Assembly (NCBI GenBank): GCA_036497285.1
Contig: DASXJR010000092.1
Location: 1 to 9,644, forward strand
Direction: 5' to 3'
DNA from: RYN-133 sp036497285
Lineage (GTDB): Bacteria; Actinomycetota; Actinomycetes; Mycobacteriales; Jatrophihabitantaceae
Length of the DNA stretch: 9,644 nt
Of the stretch, positions 1 through 5,428 are shown one piece after another. The position numbers and the translations under genes were made by a program. The notes under the pieces were generated by a model. The model was not told where the DNA came from. It worked only from the letters and a program-made list of their open reading frames with translations, and did no database searches. Each line of letters begins with the position of its first letter. Position 1 is the stretch's first letter.

Positions 1-294
1 GGCAAGGGCGGGCAGTACCCGCTGCACGTCGACGAGGACGAGATCCACAACAGGATCGTCGCCGCGGTCGGCAAGCTGAAGAAGAAGGGTGTCGCGGTAG
101 ACCTCGAGGTGCATCAGGTCGCCTATGGCGGACCGTCCCACGTCATCGCCCAGATCGCGGATCGTGAGAACGCCGACTTGATCGTCGTCGGAAGTCGAGG
201 GCACAACCCCGTCGCGGAGGTCATGCTCGGCAGCGTCCCGGTGCGCTTGATGCACATCGCGCATCGGCCCGTGCTTGTCGTGCCCGCCAAGTAG
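1..294 (+). CDS. Universal stress protein (UspA family), C-terminal part
   Basis: The reading frame is open from the first base to a TAG stop, giving 97 visible residues; the start lies left of the window. The C-terminal end carries the ATP-binding signature of nucleotide-binding Usp proteins, G-2X-G-9X-G-S, as GSRG at the end of a beta strand (DLIVVGSRG), nine residues, then GS. It is followed by the typical last strand HRPVLVVPAK. The middle segment (VAVDLEVHQVAYGGPSHVIAQIADRENADL) fits the usual Usp helix-strand pattern. Usp proteins are cytoplasmic and respond to starvation, redox or hypoxic stress; the role of this one is unknown. A full single-domain Usp is about 140-150 residues, so roughly a third is missing if it has one domain; a tandem-domain protein cannot be excluded. 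The next gene, a hemerythrin-domain protein 252 bp downstream, is also redox-related. Confidence 0.93.
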   Translation, partial: GKGGQYPLHVDEDEIHNRIVAAVGKLKKKGVAVDLEVHQVAYGGPSHVIAQIADRENADLIVVGSRGHNPVAEVMLGSVPVRLMHIAHRPVLVVPAK

Positions 295-325
295 GCAACC
301 GCGCCGGACAACACGTCCATGAGAT

Positions 326-344
326 CGGCGCAAGGATCGCGCCG
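326..344 (+). terminator. Small GC hairpin 32 bp after the usp stop codon
   Basis: CGGCGC (326-331) and GCGCCG (339-344) are exact inverted repeats around the 7-base loop AAGGATC. The position fits 3'-end formation for the usp gene, but the stem is only 6 bp and no T-run follows, so it may be chance in GC-rich DNA. In the rest of 295-546 I see only a 10-bp palindrome, GTCGGCCGAC at 385-394, and no convincing gene. Confidence 0.25.
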
Positions 345-533
345 TTCGCGGTGCTGATCCCGCTCGTCGGCTGATCGTTCGCACGTCGGCCGACTGCGCG
401 ACCGCCGAGGCAAGGCCGCATCCGCACCGATCGTGGTAGCACCCCTGCCCGTGCTGGCTGGGTAGCAGGCATGTGACGTCGGGCCCGTTGGCGAAACATC
501 TGTGTCACGCCACAAGTTCGTACGACCCAGCCT

Positions 534-539
534 GGAGGG
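534..539 (+). promoter_or_regulatory. Shine-Dalgarno GGAGGG that fixes the hemerythrin-gene start
   Basis: GGAGGG lies 7 bases before the ATG at 547. A longer in-frame reading from the GTG at 502 would run through this site, and that GTG has no Shine-Dalgarno sequence of its own. The ATG at 547 is therefore preferred. Confidence 0.8.
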
Positions 540-546
540 CTCGATC

Positions 547-1239
547 ATGACCGCTGCAACTGTTATCCGCTCCGCAACCAAGACCGCCGTCGACGCGGGC
601 GCGGAGATGAAGACGATCCACTCGGCGTTCCGCCGCGAGCTGCGGCTGGCGCCGGACCTGATCCGCCGCGTCGAGCACGGCGACCGACTGCGCGCCAACC
701 AGGTCGCCACTCACCTCGACCTGCTCGACCGGTGCCTGCACCATCACCACACGATCGAGGACGACATGCTCTGGCCGACGTTGCTCGAGCGGGTGCCTGC
801 CGAGATCGCGCCCGTCGTCGAGCTCATGGAGGCTCAGCACGCCACCGTCGCGCACCTGCTCGAGCGTACCCAGACGCTGCGGGCCGCCTGGCGGACCGAT
901 GCGGACTCGGCGCGCGCGGCCGAGCTCGCCGACATCTACGCCGGCCTGTACGGCGCGCTCCTGGAGCATCTCGACGCCGAGGAGCAGCACGTGATGCCGT
1001 TGGTCGAAGCATGCATCACGCAAAAGGAGTGGGCCAAGATCGGCAAGGCGGCGCAGCGCGGCACGCCGGTCAAGGACGCCCCGCGGATGTTGGGCATGCT
1101 GGCCTACGACGGCGACCCTGAGGTCATCCGCGAGATGCTCGGCGCCGTGCCGGCACCGATGCGCGGCATGGTCGTTTCCGTGGGACGCCGTGCGTACGCC
1201 AAGCACGCCGAGCGGGTCTACGGCACGCCCACACCATGA
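547..1239 (+). CDS. Hemerythrin/HHE cation-binding domain protein
   Basis: A 230-residue protein with a predicted all-helical hemerythrin-like fold in its first 155 residues. Visible candidate di-iron ligands are His25 on helix 1, His67-x3-Glu71 within a run of four histidines (HHHHTIEDDMLWP, 65-77) on helix 2, His98 and/or His103 (QHATVAH) on helix 3, and His141-x3-Glu145 (HLDAEEQH) on helix 4. This matches the H...HxxxE...H...HxxxE arrangement of the HHE family (established knowledge). Residues 156-230 form a basic helical tail (GRRAYAKHAERVYG) of a kind seen in actinobacterial members. There is no signal peptide or membrane segment, so it is probably cytoplasmic. Family members bind oxygen or nitric oxide, or act in iron and redox sensing; the ligand here cannot be told from sequence. 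The start is set by GGAGGG at 534-539. It follows a universal stress protein gene, but the 252-bp gap makes separate transcription likely. Confidence 0.9.
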   Translation: MTAATVIRSATKTAVDAGAEMKTIHSAFRRELRLAPDLIRRVEHGDRLRANQVATHLDLLDRCLHHHHTIEDDMLWPTLLERVPAEIAPVVELMEAQHATVAHLLERTQTLRAAWRTDADSARAAELADIYAGLYGALLEHLDAEEQHVMPLVEACITQKEWAKIGKAAQRGTPVKDAPRMLGMLAYDGDPEVIREMLGAVPAPMRGMVVSVGRRAYAKHAERVYGTPTP

Positions 1240-1388
1240 GGCGGTTCGGGCGATTAATCCGATCTTCGGAGCAACGATCGTGACTCGCCGGTAACCGGTC
1301 CTTGACGGCGGCCCATGCGGTGGGCGAGGTTGTGCAGCACCGCTAACGCGGTATTCACAGTTGAATCGCCCAGAAAGGCGTCACGTAA
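1240..1388 (+). promoter_or_regulatory. Leader of the GDSL hydrolase gene, with small palindromes and a weak promoter candidate
   Basis: This 149-bp gap must hold the promoter of the secreted hydrolase. It contains an 8-bp palindrome, GATTAATC (1252-1259), an 11-bp one, CCGGT-A-ACCGG (1288-1298), and a small hairpin, ACCGC-TAAC-GCGGT (1339-1352). A weak promoter candidate is TTGTGC (1330-1335), 16 bp, TATTCA (1352-1357). A plausible ribosome site, AGAAAGG (1372-1378), lies 10 bases before the ATG. None of these elements is strong on its own. Confidence 0.3.
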
Positions 1389-2312
1389 ATGGCATTGAAG
1401 CCAAGGATCAAGGTCGGCGTGCTGGCAGCGGTCGGTGTCGCGGCACTTGCCGTCACTACCATCGTCGCGGCACCGAGTGTGGCGGCCAGCGGGCCGGCGC
1501 CGGTCACGTCGGGAGCGCGTTACCTCGCGCTCGGCGACTCGATCGCCTTCGGGTTCCGCGAGGCGAACGCCGTCCAGGCCCCCAACTACGCCAAGCCCAG
1601 CACGTTCCACGGCTACCCCGAGCTGGTCGCCCAGGACCTCGGCCTCAAGCTCACCAACGCGGCCTGTCCCGGCGAGACCGCCCAGAGCTTCATCACGACG
1701 GGCGACCGCGATCACGGCTGCTCGGCCCAGGGCAACGGGACGCCCGGTGGCTACCGCTCGGCGTTCCCGCTGCACACCGGGTACAAGGACGCCACCCAGT
1801 CCCAGCTGCAGTTCGCCCGGGCCTTCTTGAAGGCGCACCCCAACACCAAGCTGGTCACTCTGCAGATCGGCGCCAACGACGGCCTGCGCTGCATCGAGAA
1901 CGGCAACTGCAACACCCTCCAGCAGCAGGCCGTGCTGGCCGGACGGGTGCAGCACCGGCTCAACATCATTCTCAACCGCCTGATCAAGATCGGCGGGTAC
2001 AAGGGCCAGCTCGTGCTGGTGAACTACTACTCGATCAACTCGGCGGACACCACGGCCACCCAGCAGAGCCAGCTGCTCAACAACGCTGAGGCCGGCGTGG
2101 CGCGGAACTACAGCAACGTCACGATCGCCGACGCGTTCAGCCGGTTCGCCAACGGCTCGAAGAACGCGCCGAGCAACAACACCTGCGCGGCCGGACTCGA
2201 GACGTTGCTGACGTCGTCGACCCCGCCGAACGGGAACTGTGGGATCCACCCCAGCCTCAGCGGGCACGCGCTGATCGCCAGCGCCGTCGAGCGGGTGGTC
2301 AAGAAGTCCTGA
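1389..2312 (+). CDS. Secreted GDSL/SGNH-family lipase or esterase
   Basis: A 307-residue protein. Residues 1-33 are a Sec signal peptide: basic start (KPRIK), a hydrophobic stretch rich in Ala/Val, and a likely cut after SVAA. SGNH blocks are visible in order: block I YLALGDSIAFGF with nucleophile Ser51; block II AACPGETAQSF with oxyanion Gly95; block III QIGANDG with Asn163; block V GIHPSLSGH with catalytic His287. The Asp normally three residues before the His is replaced by Cys284. The mature protein has six cysteines (93, 111, 168, 174, 266, 284), enough for three disulfides, as in some secreted Streptomyces SGNH esterases. It probably cleaves ester bonds of lipids or polymers outside the cell; the substrate is unknown. 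AGAAAGG at 1372-1378 supports the ATG at 1389. It appears to be a single-gene unit, bounded by its own leader and a strong downstream hairpin. Confidence 0.92.
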   Translation: MALKPRIKVGVLAAVGVAALAVTTIVAAPSVAASGPAPVTSGARYLALGDSIAFGFREANAVQAPNYAKPSTFHGYPELVAQDLGLKLTNAACPGETAQSFITTGDRDHGCSAQGNGTPGGYRSAFPLHTGYKDATQSQLQFARAFLKAHPNTKLVTLQIGANDGLRCIENGNCNTLQQQAVLAGRVQHRLNIILNRLIKIGGYKGQLVLVNYYSINSADTTATQQSQLLNNAEAGVARNYSNVTIADAFSRFANGSKNAPSNNTCAAGLETLLTSSTPPNGNCGIHPSLSGHALIASAVERVVKKS

Positions 2313-2326
2313 TCCACGGCTGCACG

Positions 2327-2367
2327 CAGCGGTGGTCGCCGATCCCAGTGATCGGCGGTCACCGCTG
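2327..2367 (+). terminator. Strong 18-bp hairpin after the GDSL hydrolase gene
   Basis: Arms 2327-2344 and 2350-2367 pair over 18 positions around the 5-base loop CCAGT: 16 Watson-Crick pairs plus two adjacent G-U wobbles in the middle (2335/2359 and 2336/2358). The hairpin begins 14 bases after the TGA. On the opposite strand the two wobbles become A-C mismatches, so the fold is best as plus-strand RNA, which fits termination of this gene. Only scattered T's follow (GTTTGTAGGATTTGT), so it is a U-poor terminator of the kind common in high-GC actinobacteria. Confidence 0.75.
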
Positions 2368-2486
2368 TCGACGTTTGTAGGATTTGTCGCGCCCCAGGCT
2401 GGAGGTCGGGCCGCCGGAGGCGAAGCGATCGGGGTGATGTTCCGCCCCCGACGACACCCCAAACGATCGGCAGCTCCGGCGCCGAC

Positions 2487-3227
2487 ATGAGTTCGTTCGC
2501 GATCGGAGCGGTGATGGTGCAGCACGCCGAGCGGTGGCTGGACGGCGTCCGGGTCGACGACGAGGTGTTCGCGTTGCAGCCGGACTACACCGTCGTCGTG
2601 ATCACTGTCGAGGGCGTCGTGGGCGGTCCGAGCGACGCGATCAGCGAACGTCTGCTCGTCGCCGCCGAGCACGCCGCCGGCATTCAACTCGCCGACGCCA
2701 GGCCCGAGGAGCTCGCACACGTTGCGCAATGGCGGGATGCGTTCCGGTCCTTCGGTGCCAAACCGCAACGCACCCGACCCAGTGTCGAGGCTCTGTTGCG
2801 GCGCGTTGTCGACGGCCTGCCGCGGATCGACCGGATCACCGACGCATACAACGCCGTCTCGATCGCGCACCTGCTGCCGATCGGCGGTGAGGACCGCGAC
2901 AAGTACGCCGGTGCCGCGCGGCTCGCGCGCGCAGACGGCACCGAAAGCTTCGACATCGTGAAAGACGGTGCGCCTGCGGTCGACCACCCGGAGGTCGGCG
3001 AGGTCGTCTGGCGCGACGACGCGGGCGTGACGTGCCGGCGGTGGAATTGGCGGCAGACTGAGCGCACCCGGATCACCAAGGACACCGAGAACGCCGTTTT
3101 CATTCTCGATGCCCTCGGTGCTCTCGGGATCGACGGGGTCAACACCGCGGCCGATGCCCTGCAGGCCGCCTTGGAACTGCTCAGCCCTGGCGCGCGCTTC
3201 GCGCGACGGACTCTTTCGCGTGGTTAG
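2487..3227 (+). CDS. Stand-alone B3/4-domain protein (PheRS-beta editing-domain-like, COG3382 type)
   Basis: Up to 246 residues. I recognise the B3/4 fold found in the beta subunit of phenylalanyl-tRNA synthetase. The diagnostic segments are WRDAFRSFGAKPQRTRPS (82-99), LPRIDRITDAYNAVSIAHLLP (111-131) and the closing WRDDAGVTCRRWNWRQTERT region (175-194) with TENAVFILDAL (200-210). In PheRS this domain removes mischarged tyrosine; free-standing copies are widespread but their function is largely unproven. Trans-editing of aminoacyl-tRNA or of a small amino-acid adduct is inference. There is no signal peptide or membrane segment. Start: the ATG at 2487 has no ribosome site, whereas the in-frame ATG at 2514 has GGAG at 2505-2508, 5 bases upstream, giving 237 residues; I list the longer form but the shorter is equally likely. 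Its last 47 bp overlap the end of the convergent MFS gene. Confidence 0.85.
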   Translation: MSSFAIGAVMVQHAERWLDGVRVDDEVFALQPDYTVVVITVEGVVGGPSDAISERLLVAAEHAAGIQLADARPEELAHVAQWRDAFRSFGAKPQRTRPSVEALLRRVVDGLPRIDRITDAYNAVSIAHLLPIGGEDRDKYAGAARLARADGTESFDIVKDGAPAVDHPEVGEVVWRDDAGVTCRRWNWRQTERTRITKDTENAVFILDALGALGIDGVNTAADALQAALELLSPGARFARRTLSRG

Positions 3228-4422
3228 TCGAAACCAGGGTGCCGACGCCGCACCAGAACAGGGCCGTCATCAGGATCGCCATCGTCAGCACGGTCTGATG
3301 CCCGGTCAGCCCGGTCAGCGGAGTTGCCAGCGCGCCGACGACGAAGACGGTGCCGCCCTGCAACGCCGAGGCGGCACCGCCGAAGCGACGGCCGGCCTGC
3401 TGTGCGATCGCAGTCGTCCCGGGAATGCACCAACCCATGCCTGCTACCGCCACCGCCAGCAACGTCCAGACGAGGGGGATCGGCGCCGGCCCTGAGTGGT
3501 GGATGACCGCGATCAGCGTCAGCACCGTCGCTGCGGTCGTGGACAGCAGCAGTCCGGCGTTGCGCAGCCGCACCGCGCCGACCCGCCGCACCAGCACGCC
3601 GAACGATGCGCTCATGATCGCCATGGCGAACGCGTTGGTCGTGAAACACAGGGCGTACTCGCGCTGGCTGAAACCGAGTTCGTCCTGGAGCACGAAGGAC
3701 GAGCCGCCGATGTAGACGAAGAAGCCGGCCGTGGCCAGGCATTGCACGATGACCGGCGAGCGGAAGTCGTGGTCGTGCAGGAGGTCGCGCATGCGTGCCC
3801 CGGCGGCACGCAGGCTACTGCCGTGCCGATGCCCGGCAGGCAGGGTCTCCGGCATACCGACCAGCACTGCGAGGGTCATCGCGCACCCGAGCGCCGTCAG
3901 GAACCAGAACACGGTGCGCCAGTCGCCGAGGGTGAGTAGCAGCGCGCCGATGGCCGGTGCGATCACCGGTCCGAACAAGGTGATCCCCATCAGCGCGCCG
4001 AAGCGTGCCGCGGCGGCCTCGCCCTCGTAGTGGTCGCTGACGATGGCCCGTCCCAAGGCCACGCCGCACCCGCCGGCGACACCTTCGACGAAGCGCAGGG
4101 CCACCAGCATCGGTCCGTTCGGGGCGACGGCGCAGGCTGCCGAGATCACCGTGAACGCCACCGTGCCCGCGACCAGCATGCGCCTGCGTCCGACGCCGTC
4201 GCTGATCGGTCCGAGCAGCAACTGTCCGCAGGCCAAGCCGATGATGAACGCGGTGATGGTGAGCTGGCTGACGCTCGACGTCGTAGCGAGGGTGCGTTGT
4301 ACCTGGGGCAGCGCGGCGACGTACGTGTCCACGGCCAGTGGGCCGGCGCCGGTGACCAGCACCAGGGCGGCGAGCGACGGTGCGCGTTGCGCCGCCGCGA
4401 CTGTGCTGGTCATTGTCGCCAT
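3181..4422 (-). CDS. MFS drug-resistance transporter, Bcr/CflA type
   Basis: A protein of 413 residues from the ATG at 4422 (a GTG at 4437 would add five; an ATG at 4413 is also possible; none has a clear Shine-Dalgarno site). Twelve hydrophobic segments are expected, and the landmarks are clear: DTYVAALP (32-39) at the end of helix 1; motif A GPISDGVGRRR (71-81) in loop 2-3; a motif-B-like Arg110 in helix 4 (LRFVEGVAGG); and the antiporter motif C GPVIAPAIGALL (151-162) in helix 5. Aspartate in helix 1 with GPISDGVGRR is typical of the proton-driven Bcr/CflA/TCR (DHA1) exporters. It sits in the cytoplasmic membrane and probably pumps out a drug or metabolite. The MarR gene ends 61 bp upstream on the same strand (46 bp if the GTG is used), so the pair is very likely one operon under the array at 4987-5052. 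Its 3' end overlaps the opposite-strand B3/4 gene. Confidence 0.93.
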   Translation of the reverse strand: MATMTSTVAAAQRAPSLAALVLVTGAGPLAVDTYVAALPQVQRTLATTSSVSQLTITAFIIGLACGQLLLGPISDGVGRRRMLVAGTVAFTVISAACAVAPNGPMLVALRFVEGVAGGCGVALGRAIVSDHYEGEAAAARFGALMGITLFGPVIAPAIGALLLTLGDWRTVFWFLTALGCAMTLAVLVGMPETLPAGHRHGSSLRAAGARMRDLLHDHDFRSPVIVQCLATAGFFVYIGGSSFVLQDELGFSQREYALCFTTNAFAMAIMSASFGVLVRRVGAVRLRNAGLLLSTTAATVLTLIAVIHHSGPAPIPLVWTLLAVAVAGMGWCIPGTTAIAQQAGRRFGGAASALQGGTVFVVGALATPLTGLTGHQTVLTMAILMTALFWCGVGTLVSTNHAKESVARSARQG

Positions 4423-4483
4423 CTTGGCAGGTGGCACCGACAGCGACAGGGCCGGACAGCAGCCGGGGCCCCACCCTCATCTC

Positions 4484-4954
4484 TTACGCAGGCGCCTCGG
4501 TTCGAATCGCCCGGCGGTCGGCGGGCAGTCCGGGCGTGTCGGCAACGCACTGCAGCAACTGCGCCAGGGTCGCCTGCTCCGCATCGACCAGCTGCGAGAA
4601 AGAGTGCTCGAAGATCTCGTCCGCGTAGCTGTGCCCGATGTCGAGAATGTATTGGCCGGCGGCGGTGACGCGGTGTTCGAAGCGCCGGCCGTGCGGTACC
4701 GAGCGCTCGATGAGCCCCTTCGCCTCCATCCGCCGGGTCAGCACGCCGAGCGCTTGATCGCTCTGAAAGGTTGCCATCGCGAGGTCATGCCCGGACGCGG
4801 ACGGATCACTTTCGAGAGCGCACAGCACGTCCCACTGGACGACCGTCGAACCGACTGCGCGCAACCGTGCGTCGAGTGCGCGGTGATGCTGCCAGTGCAC
4901 GTACTTGACCGTACGTGCGAGTGCTTCGGCGCGGCTGCGAGTAGCAGTGTCCAT
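4484..4954 (-). CDS. MarR-family transcriptional regulator
   Basis: A 156-residue protein of standard MarR length. The winged helix-turn-helix is clear: VQWDVLCALESDPSASGHDLAMATFQSDQ begins at residue 39, the recognition helix is about 64-79 (SDQALGVLTRRMEAKG), and the wing is IERSVPHGRRFEHRVTAAG (82-100). Flanking helices 1-35 and 101-140 would form the dimer interface. MarR proteins are dimers that repress their own gene and a neighbouring efflux or degradation gene, releasing DNA on binding a small phenolic ligand or on cysteine oxidation (family knowledge). Cys45 and Cys136 are present, but nothing shows they are sensors. The Bcr/CflA exporter follows on the same strand. The dyad array at 4987-5052 lies 33 bp upstream of the ATG and is the obvious operator candidate. 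No strong ribosome site precedes the ATG (AGG only, 5 bases away). Confidence 0.94.
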   Translation of the reverse strand: MDTATRSRAEALARTVKYVHWQHHRALDARLRAVGSTVVQWDVLCALESDPSASGHDLAMATFQSDQALGVLTRRMEAKGLIERSVPHGRRFEHRVTAAGQYILDIGHSYADEIFEHSFSQLVDAEQATLAQLLQCVADTPGLPADRRAIRTEAPA

Positions 4955-4975
4955 ACCGGCCTAGTCTATGTTCCG

Positions 4976-4992
4976 CACTCGCCTCGCGAGTG
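4976..4992. repeat. 17-bp perfect inverted repeat joined to the operator array
   Basis: CACTCGC (4976-4982), spacer CTC, GCGAGTG (4986-4992) is an exact inverted repeat whose right arm is part of the first array copy. Its left arm supplies a partial fifth copy of the element (CGAGTGCGG on the minus strand), 22 bp before the marR ATG. Confidence 0.6.
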
Positions 4993-5052
4993 GTCATCTA
5001 TGGCTCGAGTGGTCAGATATAAGTGACCACTCGGGGCATAAGTGACCACTCG
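4987..5052. promoter_or_regulatory. Four-copy operator array upstream of marR
   Basis: Four exact copies of CGAGTGGTCA occur: forward at 4987-4996 and 5006-5015, and inverted (TGACCACTCG) at 5024-5033 and 5043-5052. Each is followed by two variable bases and TAT, so the full unit is CGAGTGGTCAnnTAT. Neighbouring copies are 18-19 bp apart, centre to centre. The whole block is a dyad about 5019/5020, with TATA (5018-5021) at its axis. Imperfect symmetry extends to 4985-5054, including GGC/TCAT-side matches between the copies. It is upstream of marR and downstream of the membrane-protein gene. The AT-rich centre could hold the marR promoter -10 (TATATC on the minus strand), so a bound regulator would block RNA polymerase. 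Assignment to the adjacent MarR is inference from position. Confidence 0.85.
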
Positions 5053-5073
5053 CGCGGGTGGAGCAGCGTGCGT

Positions 5074-5376
5074 TTAGTCGGTGTCCGGACGCATCGGGCC
5101 GGGCAGCGGCAACCGAAGCCGTGGCGGCAGCAGGAAGTCACCCGCGCGCATCCGGATCATCAGCGCAACCGCGGTGATCGCGCCGAACGCCGCCAGCAAG
5201 ATCGCGCACACGATCGCGGCGATCCCCACTGCGCTGCGCAAACCGTGCGGCACACCGACCGTCGCGACGATCGGCGTGGCGACGACGCAGAGAACGACCA
5301 TCGCCACGGACAGGAACGCGTCCATCCACATCACGGTTCGCAGGGTGCGCTCGTAGCGCTGTGTCGTCGTCGTCAT
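5074..5376 (-). CDS. Small membrane protein of unknown function, two predicted helices
   Basis: A 100-residue protein that I do not recognise. It has a short polar start with a run of threonines, two strongly hydrophobic segments at about 18-41 (DAFLSVAMVVLCVVATPIVA...) and 47-75 (SAVGIAAIVCAILLAAFGAI...), and a basic, proline-rich tail from about 76 to 100 ending in MRPDTD. It should lie in the cytoplasmic membrane. The ATG at 5376 has no strong ribosome site. It starts 50 bp after the stop of the P450 gene on the same strand, so the two are likely co-transcribed, though an inverted repeat at 5410-5428 sits in that gap. No link to the MarR/MFS pair beyond shared orientation is visible; the array separates them. 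The reading frame is supported by coherent hydrophobic segments, clean start and stop, and fit between neighbours. Confidence 0.75.
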   Translation of the reverse strand: MTTTTQRYERTLRTVMWMDAFLSVAMVVLCVVATPIVATVGVPHGLRSAVGIAAIVCAILLAAFGAITAVALMIRMRAGDFLLPPRLRLPLPGPMRPDTD

Positions 5377-5409
5377 GACTCAAGGCAATCAGCGCAACGT
5401 CACGGTGTC

Positions 5410-5428
5410 GATTACCTCGCACGTAATC
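5410..5428. promoter_or_regulatory. Inverted repeat GATTAC-N7-GTAATC at the P450 / membrane-protein junction
   Basis: GATTAC (5410-5415) and GTAATC (5423-5428) are exact inverted repeats separated by CTCGCAC. They overlap the P450 stop codon and lie 33 bp before the membrane-protein ATG. The form resembles a dimeric-repressor operator or a weak terminator stem. The sequence is more AT-rich than its surroundings. The 8-mer CGATTACC that includes the left arm (5409-5416) recurs at 6742-6749, just upstream of the P450 start. Confidence 0.4.

Noticed and set aside
501..514. TGTG-N6-CACA, resembling a CRP-type site, upstream of the hemerythrin gene
   Set aside because: The CRP-family consensus has eight bases between TGTG and CACA; here there are six, and no AT-rich centre. 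Likely chance.
502..546. Longer start (GTG at 502) for the hemerythrin-domain protein
   Set aside because: The extension has no ribosome site of its own and runs through the GGAGGG that serves the ATG at 547.
1254..1360. Possible transposase remnant in the gap before the GDSL gene (minus-strand frame reading AVLHNLAHRMGRR)
   Set aside because: Only a short peptide resembles anything; there are no inverted ends or further coding similarity.
1254..2987. 577-residue open frame on the minus strand
   Set aside because: It lies opposite the well-supported GDSL and B3/4 genes and crosses their intergenic hairpin. It has an Arg/Val/Gly-heavy composition with no motif, as expected for antisense frames in GC-rich DNA.
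4043..5026. 327-residue open frame on the plus strand
   Set aside because: It is antisense to the MFS and MarR genes, which have clear family motifs, and runs into the operator array. It has no recognisable domain.
4987..5052. Reading the repeated 10-mers as a CRISPR array, iterons or a transposon end
   Set aside because: Units are too short for CRISPR and half are inverted. There is no replication gene, transposase or target-site duplication nearby. Position before marR favours an operator.
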